A stretch of DNA of 64,000 nucleotides from JBDHWG01 sp046328505. Lineage in GTDB: Bacteria > Chloroflexota > Anaerolineae > Epilineales > JAHCIE01. The notes beneath the pieces are model-generated. The model was not told the origin of the DNA. It did not search any database and saw only the letters and a program-made list of their open reading frames with translations. A program made the position numbers and the translations under genes. This document shows, piece after piece, positions 42,111 to 51,734 of the stretch. Location of the stretch: the NCBI GenBank assembly GCA_046328505.1, contig JAXLWL010000002.1, positions 682,001-746,000 on the forward strand. The letters run 5' to 3'. Positions within the stretch are counted from its first letter, which is position 1, and the number at the start of each line of letters is the position of its first letter.

Positions 42111-45100
42111 TTAGAAGTCGGCGCGAACGCAGTCGCTCGGCTGCGGGACGCCTGCCTGACGGAAGGCGCGAGTGGTGCTGAACTGCAACTGGACGTCGGT
42201 GAGCTGCGTCAGGTCCATATCGGGCAGACCGGACTCAGGCGCGCCAGAGCGGATCTCGACCTTCCAGCTCGTGGCGGCAACCGGGCGCCCCAGGAAGGCC
42301 GTCGTCGTTCGGCCGTTGGCGCTGCCGTTGATGCTGGCTCGGAAGTCGCTGCCGACCGCCTCCGCCGTCTGGTTAGACGCCCACTCTCGGTTGGATAGGG
42401 CTGCTGGGTTGACGAGGCGATACGAGAAGATACAGCCCGCCCGCGTTCGCAGCTCGGTCAGGCCAGTCTGAGTGACCAGAACGCGGCGATAGCCGAGGGT
42501 GTCCGCCTGGCCGGTGAGCAGGTTGATGCCCAGGCCCGTGTTCGTCGGCTTGGGCTGGCCTAGGCCACTCAGCTTGTGCAGCCAGAAATGCTGGTAGTCG
42601 TCTGGCGGCACAACCCTTGAGAACATGCCGCCGTTGCCGATGGAGCTGCTGAAGGTGAAGGTCAGCGCCGGCTTGCCATTCGCGCCAATTGTGGTGTTCT
42701 GCCGTACCCAGTCGCGGAATCGCTCGCGGCGCACGCACGCCACGTCGCCGGCCACCGGGCAGTTGGGATGGGTCTGGCCCTGCAGCGCTTCGTCGGTTAG
42801 GCCCAGGACGTGCACCGCCACAGAGAGGGTCAGGTCTTCCTGCTGGACATCCGAGTCTTGTTGCAGGAGGTCGTTGGTGATGCCCTCCAGGTCCCGTAGG
42901 AAGGTGAGGATATCGTCGGCCGTACGGGCGCGGTAGATGTCGGAGATGCGGAAAGGGTGGCCGTTCACGCTGCTGGCGTTGAGGCGAGCGGCATACTCGT
43001 ATTCGGCGCGCCGCGCCGCCAGATAGCTGACGCGCGCCGCGTACTGGAGCGCGTCGGCAAGCTGCAAGCGCGACGAGTCGCGCACCAGGCGAAAGCTCGG
43101 GTCGTTGGCGGCGTTCTGCTGGAGGTAGGTGCGCTCGCGCCTGGCCCCTTCCACGTCGGTTTGTGTCTGGCCGACGACGCCGATGTACTCAGTCTCCTTA
43201 GCCTTGTACTCTTGCCTAGCAACGTTGGCGTCCGTCACGGCCTCGGCCAGATCGAGCATCATGTTCTTGATCTCGGCCTGGCTGTTGAGGTTCTCGGTGG
43301 TAATGTCCTCAGCCATCTGCACCAGCGTCTTGCCTGCCCGGATCGAGGCCAGTAGCCCGGCCCGGAGTCCGATGCCTATGTTCGCCGCCTGCCCTTCGTC
43401 CGTCATGGTGTCGACAACGGCGTCGGCGGCTTCGAGGGCTGATAGTGCCACGCGACTGACGCCAATCGTGATGGATATGCTCTGAGCACGCCATTGCTCG
43501 TTCGCAATCCTTTCATGGACATCTTCAGCCTTTTTCTTGGCAGAATACCACTGAAGGTAGATCTGGCGCAGTTCCTGGCGGCTCTGGCGCATCGTGCTGA
43601 CCAGGATCAGGCAGTTGCTACAATCGACTGCGCGGGGCTTGCCGTCTGTGGTCTGGTCGATACAGGCATCGAAAGCATCGGGAGACCCGTCATCGTTGGG
43701 CGACGCCTCAACATTGCAGGCGTTCGTGTTCTTGATCATGTCGTCAACGCACTGGAAGTACGCTTGATCCGAGTCGAACGTCGAGCGAAGGCAGCCGGCC
43801 TCCGCCTGGATCTTCTCGTCTCGGCCATCGGTGAGACGGAGAATCGCCTGAGCCAGCGCCTGCTGCTGCTGATCGAAGTAGCGGCTATTCTGTGTCTCGT
43901 CGCTCTGCAAGGTCTTAGCGTATTGCGCCGCCTCCTTCGCTTCGTTCAGGATGCCCGTGTCGTTGCTGCCGAACGACGTGCGGAAGGGGCGCGCCGGCGT
44001 AAACTCGACGTTATAGCCGAAGATGTTGCGGCCATCGGCCAGCTCCTTGGACCTTTCCTGTGCGTCCACCATGTTGACGACCATTAGGCCCAGCGATGTT
44101 CCGTCGGGCTGCTCCCCGCGCGGGCAGCTCCCGTTGGTCTGCGGCGCCGTCCAGAGGCTGGCCATATGGACCATCTGGACGTACTGGTCTTCCGAGGCGT
44201 CCTGGTACGTGGCCTGGGCCTTGGTGGCGCCGTCGACATCCAGGTAGCTCAGCCGTGTCGCGATCTCGTACTGGGCGCGCCCCTTGCCTTCCATTGCCCG
44301 CGAGAGGATCGCCCACTCGGGCTGGCTGTAGAAGTCGGACACGAGGCAGCCGTTGCCCAGGGTCCGCTTGAGCCCGTCGGTGATGATTTTCTCGGCGGCG
44401 TCGTATTCAGCGATGGCCAGCTGAAGCTGCTTTACCTCGTCGCGCACAAAGGCTTCGCCGCCGACGATCTGGTTGGCGCTAAAGTGGAGGCCCAGCGAAT
44501 CCACGGTGAACTGCTGGCCCAGGATCATGTGGATGTAGGCGACCTCGCGCACCGCCTGCCGCATGCGCGCGGCGAAGTAGCAGCGGTCGTACACTTCGTT
44601 GACCGGATCGTCCGCTGTCCGCGTAGTGGGACACAGTCCAGAGTAGTCACCGTCGGCACGGAAGCGGCTTTCGTCCGCGAAGGCCGCCAGGTAGGCATAC
44701 AGGTCGCGCGCCCGAGCCAGGTCCTTGTCCGTTTGGGCGATGCAGTCCTGCAACGTAATCTGCTGTGGCGCGCCGGGTGTGCAGGTCACGTACTGGCCGT
44801 AGCGCAGCTGCCAGTTGACACCTCGAATCAAGCGGTCGAAATCCGGCCGCTCCTTGGCGGGCGAGATAGACTGGCGGAACCGCATGTGCGGATCGGCCAG
44901 CGCAAAGGCCTGCTGCTCGATCTTCTTGTAGTCCTCGTAGATCAGGGCGCCGGCGTTGGCGATACGGGCGCCGTCTATTGATGGGTAGATCGGCGCCGGG
45001 GCGCCGGGTTTGGCCGTGCGGCCGCTCACCGAGTTGATACTGCCGACGAGGCCGTAGTGCGCCGAGCAGTAGTCGCTCGTGTTGTTCGGCCCGCACGTCG

Positions 45101-45188
45101 CCTCGCCAGACTGAAGCGAGAGCGTCAGCGCCAGCACCAACCCCAGCGCGACGCTGGCCAGGATGGTACGCAGCATTCGGGATAGCAT
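42111..45188 (-). CDS. Large secreted helical protein of unknown function
   Basis: The ATG at 45188 follows AAGGAGG at ideal spacing, and the first 25 residues form a signal peptide (MLRTILASVALGLVLALTLS). A longer frame begins 44 codons earlier but is Arg-rich and overlaps the preceding gene, so the 1025-residue form is preferred. The mature protein is mostly helical with many Gln/Glu/Arg heptads (about residues 480-800), including a long stretch around YKAKETEYIGVVGQTQTDVE that reads as coiled coil. Several Cys occur in the middle (NACNVEAS, DACIDQT, DCSNCLIL), perhaps disulphide-bonded. The final ~150 residues are beta-rich and end DLTQLTDVQLQFSTTRAFRQ, like the end of a jelly-roll. I do not recognise a family. 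It sits between two other secreted proteins. Confidence 0.82.
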   Translation of the reverse strand: MLSRMLRTILASVALGLVLALTLSLQSGEATCGPNNTSDYCSAHYGLVGSINSVSGRTAKPGAPAPIYPSIDGARIANAGALIYEDYKKIEQQAFALADPHMRFRQSISPAKERPDFDRLIRGVNWQLRYGQYVTCTPGAPQQITLQDCIAQTDKDLARARDLYAYLAAFADESRFRADGDYSGLCPTTRTADDPVNEVYDRCYFAARMRQAVREVAYIHMILGQQFTVDSLGLHFSANQIVGGEAFVRDEVKQLQLAIAEYDAAEKIITDGLKRTLGNGCLVSDFYSQPEWAILSRAMEGKGRAQYEIATRLSYLDVDGATKAQATYQDASEDQYVQMVHMASLWTAPQTNGSCPRGEQPDGTSLGLMVVNMVDAQERSKELADGRNIFGYNVEFTPARPFRTSFGSNDTGILNEAKEAAQYAKTLQSDETQNSRYFDQQQQALAQAILRLTDGRDEKIQAEAGCLRSTFDSDQAYFQCVDDMIKNTNACNVEASPNDDGSPDAFDACIDQTTDGKPRAVDCSNCLILVSTMRQSRQELRQIYLQWYSAKKKAEDVHERIANEQWRAQSISITIGVSRVALSALEAADAVVDTMTDEGQAANIGIGLRAGLLASIRAGKTLVQMAEDITTENLNSQAEIKNMMLDLAEAVTDANVARQEYKAKETEYIGVVGQTQTDVEGARRERTYLQQNAANDPSFRLVRDSSRLQLADALQYAARVSYLAARRAEYEYAARLNASSVNGHPFRISDIYRARTADDILTFLRDLEGITNDLLQQDSDVQQEDLTLSVAVHVLGLTDEALQGQTHPNCPVAGDVACVRRERFRDWVRQNTTIGANGKPALTFTFSSSIGNGGMFSRVVPPDDYQHFWLHKLSGLGQPKPTNTGLGINLLTGQADTLGYRRVLVTQTGLTELRTRAGCIFSYRLVNPAALSNREWASNQTAEAVGSDFRASINGSANGRTTTAFLGRPVAATSWKVEIRSGAPESGLPDMDLTQLTDVQLQFSTTRAFRQAGVPQPSDCVRADF

Positions 45189-45223
45189 GTGACTCACCTC
45201 CTTGAGCCGAGCCGTGACGCGGC

Positions 45224-46828
45224 TCAATAGGGCCCGCGCTGGTCCCGTGACCGGCTGACGCGGCGGAAGCCAACACCGACGACAAGCCCGACGACGCCGA
45301 GGCCGGTGGCCCCGAGCCACGGCAGGGGCAGGCTCGCCGTGCCGCTGTTCCGCTCCAGGGCGGTAAGACGCGCGTCCATTGCAGCGTTGTCCGCCTTGAG
45401 GGAGGCGACCTGCTGCGTGAGCGCCTCATTCTGGGTCTTGAGGGCCGCGGCGTTCTGGAGCGCCGAAGCGCCGTTGTTCAGCGCTGCGACCAGCTGGGGC
45501 GGGAGGTAGTGTCCGAGCTGGAGCCAAACCAGCAGCTTCCCGCCAGCGGCTTCGTCGGAGCTCTGCATGGCATAGCCGATGATCTGGCCTGCCTGTGTTG
45601 CCTTCATGGCGACGCCGGGCGTGCTGCTGCTCGTGAGGGGATCGCCGACGGCAATCGGCCCATTCTCCAGGGAGAACTTCACCGGCACGCGGCCGACCAT
45701 CGCGACGACGGTCTTCTCGGCGGTGATGAGCTGCGTGTTCTCGCCTGCCAGGTAGGTCTGGCCCTGGTCGAAGACGAGGCCGGGGTTGGTCGAGACGACG
45801 CCGACTAAGCCTGCGTCGTAGGCGCCCGGCGAGCGGCGGACGGTGGGGCGGGAACGGGACTCGGGCAGCAGGACCACGAGGTCCCCCGGCTCCGTCTGCT
45901 CCATCGTCGCGAAGGTCTCGGCCACGTCCTGGTTACAGTTGACATTGACCCACGTCAGGGCGGCGCCAGCGTCATACGAGGCATTGATACGGTTGTTACA
46001 TTGGCCGTTGAAGCCAGAGGAGGCGCGCACCTTGCCGCTGACGTCGAGCTTGTAGCTCGGGTTAACCGTGCCGATGCCGACGTTACCAGCAGGGTCCATC
46101 GTCATCTTGACGGCGCCATCAACATGGAACAGCAGCTTCCCCGGGCCTTCGCTGTTGGCGTTGCCCGTCGAGAGAATGGACCAGTTTTTCCCGCCGGTGG
46201 CAACGCTGTTCAGGCCCAGCCACGCGCCGATTGTGGATGCGCTTTGCAGGATGAGTACCTTGTATACCGAGGCGTCAGCGCTGATCGTCGCACCAGGGAC
46301 CAGCGTGTTCGCTGTGTTCGCTGTGTTCGCGTTGTTGGCTTGGGTGGCGTTATTCGCGGTGAGGGCGAGGGTGGCTTGCTGTGCCCAGGGAACGGGGTGC
46401 AGGCGCTGGCGCGGCAGCATCTCCTGGGGGTCGGGCGCGACCGTGATGCCAATGAAACGCGGCCCATCCGCGAAGACGGTGGGCCCGATGGGTGTCGGAT
46501 CTCCTAGCACCACCGTGAACAGGCCGTCGCGGACAGGCACATTGCTGATGGTCTGAGTGAACAGCAGGTTGGCCGGCGCGGTCGCCACCGGATCGTTGTA
46601 TATCTTGAACGTCATGTCGCGGGAGCCGGTGACCAGAGCGCCCTGGTCATCGCGGAGGATGCCCTGGTAGTTGAGGGTGTTGGCGACGGAAGTGATGGCG
46701 TCGGGGCTGTCTGCGCTGCCGGGGCCGGCCGCGAGGGCGGACAGGCGCGGCTGAAACGCGATAAACAGGGCGGCGGCTGCCACAAGGAGGGCGCACACGG
46801 CCAGAATTCTCGCGGAAGGGAGCTTCAT
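45224..46828 (-). CDS. Secreted, C-terminally anchored protein with tail-fibre-like middle
   Basis: The 534-residue protein has an N-terminal signal segment (residues 8-30) and a beta-rich domain with NTLNYQGILRDDQGALVTGS and SNVPVRDGLFTVVLGD, a pattern found in secreted and fibre-associated proteins. It continues with NNATQANNANTANTANT repeats and then VGIGTVNPSYKLDVSGKVRA, a motif shared with phage tail fibres and other trimeric extracellular stalks. A Cys-containing segment and a beta domain follow (PGDLVVLLPESR; IAVGDPLTSSSTPG). The C-terminus has a coiled coil (about residues 465-500) and a single membrane helix (LGATGLGVVGLVVGVGF) with a basic tail, so it is probably anchored at the surface. 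It is first of three secreted-protein genes and ends 35 bp before the next start. Confidence 0.82.
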   Translation of the reverse strand: MKLPSARILAVCALLVAAAALFIAFQPRLSALAAGPGSADSPDAITSVANTLNYQGILRDDQGALVTGSRDMTFKIYNDPVATAPANLLFTQTISNVPVRDGLFTVVLGDPTPIGPTVFADGPRFIGITVAPDPQEMLPRQRLHPVPWAQQATLALTANNATQANNANTANTANTLVPGATISADASVYKVLILQSASTIGAWLGLNSVATGGKNWSILSTGNANSEGPGKLLFHVDGAVKMTMDPAGNVGIGTVNPSYKLDVSGKVRASSGFNGQCNNRINASYDAGAALTWVNVNCNQDVAETFATMEQTEPGDLVVLLPESRSRPTVRRSPGAYDAGLVGVVSTNPGLVFDQGQTYLAGENTQLITAEKTVVAMVGRVPVKFSLENGPIAVGDPLTSSSTPGVAMKATQAGQIIGYAMQSSDEAAGGKLLVWLQLGHYLPPQLVAALNNGASALQNAAALKTQNEALTQQVASLKADNAAMDARLTALERNSGTASLPLPWLGATGLGVVGLVVGVGFRRVSRSRDQRGPY

Positions 46829-46906
46829 CGGCGGACTCCTTTCGATGGTCGAGGGTAGGCTGTTTTCATCTGGGGGCTTGAGGTAGTGCGGGAATTGGTC
46901 TGGGCG

Positions 46907-47116
46907 CTAAGAGCTTGCCTCCTCTGGCGGCGGTGGGGCCTCGCCAATGTCCATGTGCGACTTGAGATATGCCCACAGGCTGTCGGTGTCGATGAAGTGG
47001 CGCGTCTCGCCGTCGGCCGTGCTTTGCAGCGACGCCTGCCACGGCGCAGAGTCATCCGCGCGCCACAGGCGCAAGAGGTAGGAGTGGTAGTCGGCTCGGC
47101 GGCCCTCTGGAAACAT
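46907..47116 (-). CDS. Small conserved-looking hypothetical protein
   Basis: This 69-residue frame contains YLLRLWRADDSAPWQASLQS and DSLWAYLKSHM. The pattern resembles short Chloroflexota proteins in which a YxLRLW strand pair is followed by a short helix. The composition is normal for a real protein. The ribosome-binding site is weak. It is divergent from the activator gene at 47259 and could lie upstream of, and be cotranscribed with, the secreted-protein genes that begin at 46828. Confidence 0.6.
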   Translation of the reverse strand: MFPEGRRADYHSYLLRLWRADDSAPWQASLQSTADGETRHFIDTDSLWAYLKSHMDIGEAPPPPEEASS

Positions 47117-47258
47117 GGCTCTACTTTAGCGGAGGACTATGACAAAAGTCTGACATCGGGTGCCGTCACAACAGAGAAGAGTTGCCGATGTGGCGGATTT
47201 GTGGCATTCTGTAGGCTATACCCAACCGATCTACTGCACGACGCGATGGTACCCGGCT

Positions 47259-50141
47259 ATGAACCTCCGGCTGTCCTTCCTGGGCCCATTTCAGGTCACC
47301 ATAAGGGGTCAACCGGCCCGATTCGCCACCGCCAGGGCGCGGGCATTGCTCGCGTATCTGGCTGTCGAAGCCGACCGTCCGCACCGGCGTGAGGCGCTTG
47401 CCGACCTTCTATGGCCCGACCACCCCGAAACGCTGGGCCGCCAGAACCTGAGTCAGGACCTGGCGCGCCTGCGCCGCGCCATCCACGACGACGGCCCCTC
47501 ACCCTATCTCCAGATTACGTCCACGGCCGTCCAGTTCAACTCCGCCAGCGCCGACGTGGACGTCGCGCACTTTCAGAGCTTGATGGCTGCGTGCTCGGCA
47601 CACCGCCATGATGCCATCGGGAGTTGCGCCGCCTGCATCAGCCGCCTACGCGCCGCGATCGTGCTCTACCAGGGCGATTTCCTGCACGGCTTCTCGCTCA
47701 AGGACAACCAGCCCTTCAACGAGTGGAGTGTCTACAAACGTGAGCAGCTGCACCGCCAGGCGCTGGACGCGCTCGAAATCCTCGTCCAGCATGCTCTTGG
47801 CTCGACCGACTACGCCCAGGCGCGGCAGTATGCGCAGCGGCAGGTGGAGCTGGAGCCGTGGTATGAAGAGGGCCACCGCCACCTGATGCGGGCGCTCGCT
47901 GCCATGGGACAGCGTAGCGCCGCCCTGGCGCAGTACGAGGCATGCCGACGCATTCTCGCGGCCGAGCTGCGGGTCGAGCCGTCAGCCGAAACCCGGGCGC
48001 TCTACGCCGACATCCGCGCTAATGAAGGCGAGACACGACCGTCGCATCGGCCGACCCAGGTCTTGCCGACGCCCCTCACGCCGTTCATCGGCCGTACACG
48101 CGAGCTCGCGGAAGTTGACGCGCGCCTGCGCGAGCCTGGCGTGCGCCTGTTGACACTGGCGGGCATCGGCGGCATGGGCAAGACGCGCCTGGCAATACAG
48201 GTGGCCGTGACCCACGCCGAGTCGTACCCGGATGGTGTCTACTTCGTGCCCCTGACGCCCCAATCGGAGCCGTCAACGCTCGCGCCCGCCATTGCCAACG
48301 CCCTGGGCGTGACGTTGCATGGCAAGGACTGCTGTGCCGAATTGCTGTGGGTGCTGAAACATCAGAAGGCGCTGCTCATTCTGGATAGTCTTGAGCACCT
48401 GCTCACCTCGCCAAATCAAGGGAGCACACATGAGGTCGAAAGTAGCCCCGTCCGCGCAATGGTCGAACTCCTGGAAGGGGCGCCCGGTGTGCAGGTGATC
48501 GCCACGTCGCGGGTGCGGCTCGGAGTCCCCGGCGAGAACGTCTACGTCGTCGAGGGCCTGGACTACCCGTCCCAGGGGGGCGTTGAGGAAGTCGCGGCAG
48601 CGCCGGCGGTGAGACTCCTGGTGGAAAGCGCTCGAAGGCGGGATGCTCGCTTCACCCTCAACGCATCGAACGTTGCATCGGTGCTGCGCATCTGTGACCT
48701 GGTGCGCGGGATGCCCCTGGGGATTGAGCTGGCCGCGGCATGGCTCGAGGTGCTCACGCCGGCGGAGATTGCGGCGGAGATCGAAAAGAGCGCTGATTTT
48801 CTTGCTGACGCTCACGGGGGCGGTCCGCCGCGCCGGCGCAGCCTGCGGGCTGTGTTCGAGTGGTCGTGGGGGCTGCTGAACGAGAGCGAGCGGCAAGCCC
48901 TGCGGCGCCTGTCGGTGTTTCGCGGCGGGTTCACGCGCGAGGCCGCGTACGCCGTCGCCGACACGTCACTCCGCGATCTGACCGGCCTGGTTTACAAGTC
49001 GCTCCTGCGGTGGAATTGGACGCGCGACGCGGGTGGCTATGAGATGCACGACGTGGTGCGTCAATTCGCGGCGGAACACCTCATAGCGTCTGGCGAAGGC
49101 GAGGCGCTCCACGCTGCTCACGCGGCGTACTTCTGTCATCTCGCCGAGGCAGCAGAACGTGAACTGCTGGGTTCGGAGCAAGCGCAATGGCGGAATCGGT
49201 TGGTCACCGAGCAAGCGAACCTGCGCGCTGCGCTCTCGTGGTCGCTCGAGGGGGGAGACAACGAAACCGTGCTGCGCATAGCGAGCGCACTTGAACTCTA
49301 CTGGGGGTGGCAAGGTCTTCTCTCGGAGGGAAAGGGTTGGCTTAAGCACGGGCTTGTAGCCGAGTGCGGAACTATTCCGGCCCTGTTGCGCACCAAAGCG
49401 CTCAATGTCCAGGCGCTGCTTGCCTTTCGCCAGGGGATGATGGCCGAGGCGAAGGAGCTTGCTGAGCAGGCGTTGGCGCTTGGCGAGACGCTGAACGATG
49501 ATGTCGCGACCGGGCGAGCCTTGCAGACCCTCGGCTTTGTCGCGATTGTTGCCGGCGATTCCGATGCCGCCCTGGTCCTGTATGAACAGAGTCGCGCCAG
49601 GTATCGCCGCGCCGGGGACATTGACCGTGCGGAAGCGGCTCTGAATAACCTGGCGATGGCGTACAGCGTACGCGGCGAGTATGACCGGGCGAAGGTGCTG
49701 TTCGCGGAGCGCACGCAACTGGCGAGAGCGCGCAACGACGAGCGCGGCGCCTCTCGCAGTGTGCTGTTTTGGGCCATCTGCGCATGCCTGAACGGAGAGT
49801 ACGAGGAAGCAGCGCAGAGGCTCAGCGAAGCGTGGCCCGTCCTCATAGAAGTCGGGGATATGTGGAACCTTGCGTATGGTGTGCTCGTGGCGGCTTTTGT
49901 CATGGAAAGCCAGGGCAATCTTCATGATGCGGCCCGCCTACTGGGCGCTTATGCCTCTGGGACCGGCACTCTCTCAATGAACATGAGCGGCTGGCAGCCG
50001 TATGAAACGATTTTGGCGCATGTCCAGGCAGAGCTAGCCCCCGATACGTTCGCCAGGGCTTTTGAGGCGGGGCGCGCTCTGTCACTGGACGAGGCTGTGG
50101 CCTACGCGCGGGGGCGCCTTCCCCGCCATCTACTCGCGTGA
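47259..50141 (+). CDS. BTAD/SARP-type transcriptional activator with NB-ARC ATPase and TPR region
   Basis: The frame opens at a GTG at 47160, but the family N-terminus (LRLSFLGPFQVTIRGQPARF) directly follows the ATG at 47259, giving 960 residues. Residues ~1-95 form an OmpR-like winged DNA-binding domain, and ~100-245 the bacterial transcriptional activation (BTAD) domain. An NB-ARC-type ATPase follows, with P-loop GIGGMGKTRLAIQVA near residue 300 and a Walker B-like LLILDSLEHLL. The C-terminal third is helical with TPR-like repeats (ALQTLGFVAIVAGDSDAALV; AALNNLAMAYSVRGEYDRAK). Such AfsR-like STAND proteins act as signal-responsive activators. There is no C-terminal LuxR domain. The target is unknown. 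It converges with the uxaE-like gene. Confidence 0.92.
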   Translation: MNLRLSFLGPFQVTIRGQPARFATARARALLAYLAVEADRPHRREALADLLWPDHPETLGRQNLSQDLARLRRAIHDDGPSPYLQITSTAVQFNSASADVDVAHFQSLMAACSAHRHDAIGSCAACISRLRAAIVLYQGDFLHGFSLKDNQPFNEWSVYKREQLHRQALDALEILVQHALGSTDYAQARQYAQRQVELEPWYEEGHRHLMRALAAMGQRSAALAQYEACRRILAAELRVEPSAETRALYADIRANEGETRPSHRPTQVLPTPLTPFIGRTRELAEVDARLREPGVRLLTLAGIGGMGKTRLAIQVAVTHAESYPDGVYFVPLTPQSEPSTLAPAIANALGVTLHGKDCCAELLWVLKHQKALLILDSLEHLLTSPNQGSTHEVESSPVRAMVELLEGAPGVQVIATSRVRLGVPGENVYVVEGLDYPSQGGVEEVAAAPAVRLLVESARRRDARFTLNASNVASVLRICDLVRGMPLGIELAAAWLEVLTPAEIAAEIEKSADFLADAHGGGPPRRRSLRAVFEWSWGLLNESERQALRRLSVFRGGFTREAAYAVADTSLRDLTGLVYKSLLRWNWTRDAGGYEMHDVVRQFAAEHLIASGEGEALHAAHAAYFCHLAEAAERELLGSEQAQWRNRLVTEQANLRAALSWSLEGGDNETVLRIASALELYWGWQGLLSEGKGWLKHGLVAECGTIPALLRTKALNVQALLAFRQGMMAEAKELAEQALALGETLNDDVATGRALQTLGFVAIVAGDSDAALVLYEQSRARYRRAGDIDRAEAALNNLAMAYSVRGEYDRAKVLFAERTQLARARNDERGASRSVLFWAICACLNGEYEEAAQRLSEAWPVLIEVGDMWNLAYGVLVAAFVMESQGNLHDAARLLGAYASGTGTLSMNMSGWQPYETILAHVQAELAPDTFARAFEAGRALSLDEAVAYARGRLPRHLLA

Positions 50142-50151
50142 CTCTCCGTAC

Positions 50152-51660
50152 TTATCTGGCGACGGCGAACGGCTTGACGTGCCGGTAGAAGTGGCGGTCG
50201 AGCGTCTCGTAGTACAACTCTTCGTTCTCGCTCAAATCGGCCTTCAGCCGAGTCTGGAACTGGGCGAGCGCTGAGCCGAACGTGACATGCAGCACCTGCC
50301 GCGCGTCGAAATCCTCCAACAGAGCAGGCAACTGGGCGTCTGACAACGCCTCTGGCGCGGGGACGCGGCTCACGTCGGCCGAGACGTGGTAGGTTGCGCG
50401 GTCTTCATTGTAATGCTCGCGCGCGAACTCGAGAATCTCGCGGAAGAGCTGCGGATCGATTTGGGCGATGACGCGGAGGGCTTCCAGGTAGCTCGTGCCG
50501 GCTGTCTTCAGGTGCACCACGCCTCGCGCCGCCTCGACAATCAGCGGATAGACGCTGAACTTGTCGGAGCCAGAGTGAAGGCTCAGCTTGTAGGGGCCAA
50601 GGGTGCGCGCAATGGCTGCGTGGCCGTTGAGGTCTTGCCGAAGCGCGTCAAGGTCGCCGATGTAGTCGACACCCTTCTCGAACCGGCCAACGTAGCGCGG
50701 CGCGAGACTGACCCACTGCACGTCCAGCCGCTTCAGCTCGCTGGCGATGTACACGTGCTCGGCGTGCGTCGTCGGCGTCTCGGTTTCATCGACCGATACC
50801 TCGAGCTCGAAGGGAACGCCTTTGCCGGCGATATGGCGGTACATCGACGCAACGTGGGCGACGGCTTTGCCATACTTGGCGGCTGCGCGCAGAATACTTG
50901 CCTCGTCAAGCTCCAGCCGCTGGCCGTCGAGATCGACATTCTGCCCGACATAGAGGCGGCGCAGGTCCGCCGTGGTACTCTCTAGCGCCTCCCACGGCAA
51001 CGCGCTGACCTTGTTCTCGACCGCGCCCGGCGCCGCCTCATCCACTTCGCTGTCTACGTAGGCGCCTGGATCGATGGTGTAGAACGTATAGCCCGCGGCC
51101 GCGCAGATGTCAACGTCCTCGAAAGTCTTGAGGTGGTCCGCGTCGGCCCCGACCGGCCCATGCCATCCCGCCTGAAGCGTGCCCCACGTCGCATCGTCCA
51201 GCACATCGTCCGGGGTTCGCTTCGTGCGCCCCATTTCCCGAATCGATTGCTGAGCGAAGATCGGGGCGATGGTCGCGTCCGGGGCTTCCCGCAGCACACG
51301 CTCCAACGCCCGAACGTGGCCGGGAGTCGCCAGCCCGAGCCGGTCGCCGAAGCCGGCCGAGGTGGTCAGGCCGAGTGGCGTGGGCTTGAGGCCGGGCAGA
51401 GCGTCGCGTAATGCGCGCGCATTCTGATGATCCGTCGCGCCGACAAGCAGAGTGTAGCCGTCCGCGAAGGGTTGCCGCTCACCGTGGAAGCGGTCCAGCA
51501 GGGGATCATCCTGCCGCGCGAGGACCGCGAGCTGGCATTCGCGGCCGTTCTGATTCAGCCAGAAGGCCGTGTTGTCTTGCATCACCAGTGACGAAGGGAT
51601 GATCGCGCCGTTCGAGCGCGCTTGCAGATCCTGTTGGGTGAAGGGGACCGTAACCGTCAT
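50152..51660 (-). CDS. uxaE: Tagaturonate epimerase family protein (UxaE-like)
   Basis: This 502-residue protein matches the UxaE family, which in Thermotoga converts tagaturonate to fructuronate in galacturonate catabolism. Conserved-looking blocks are LTTSAGFGDRLGLATPGHVR, IFAQQSIREMGRTKRTP (with the following DDVLDDA), GPVGADADHLK and SLHSGSDKFSVYPLI. The start has AGGAGG six bases upstream. It lies 74 bp downstream of a Gfo/Idh/MocA gene on the same strand and is probably its partner. Within the family substrate range is not fixed, so another ketouronate or sugar acid is possible. It supports the view that the 50-64 kb cluster degrades a uronic acid or similar sugar. Confidence 0.87.
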   Translation of the reverse strand: MTVTVPFTQQDLQARSNGAIIPSSLVMQDNTAFWLNQNGRECQLAVLARQDDPLLDRFHGERQPFADGYTLLVGATDHQNARALRDALPGLKPTPLGLTTSAGFGDRLGLATPGHVRALERVLREAPDATIAPIFAQQSIREMGRTKRTPDDVLDDATWGTLQAGWHGPVGADADHLKTFEDVDICAAAGYTFYTIDPGAYVDSEVDEAAPGAVENKVSALPWEALESTTADLRRLYVGQNVDLDGQRLELDEASILRAAAKYGKAVAHVASMYRHIAGKGVPFELEVSVDETETPTTHAEHVYIASELKRLDVQWVSLAPRYVGRFEKGVDYIGDLDALRQDLNGHAAIARTLGPYKLSLHSGSDKFSVYPLIVEAARGVVHLKTAGTSYLEALRVIAQIDPQLFREILEFAREHYNEDRATYHVSADVSRVPAPEALSDAQLPALLEDFDARQVLHVTFGSALAQFQTRLKADLSENEELYYETLDRHFYRHVKPFAVAR

Positions 51661-51734
51661 CGCATGCCTCCTCTTGAGCCGTAGCTGATCTCGGAATGCT
51701 CATGTCAGTTGAGTACAGGCCGAGAGCTGGATTC

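Noticed and set aside
46280..46345. Short GTGTTCGCT tandem repeats considered as a regulatory array
   Set aside because: They are in frame and encode Asn-Thr-Ala units of the fibre-like protein, so a coding explanation is enough.
51661..51734. Possible fourth operator copy before uxaE
   Set aside because: Only an isolated GGCTCA is present. The GTGATRGAA core and the second half-site are missing.
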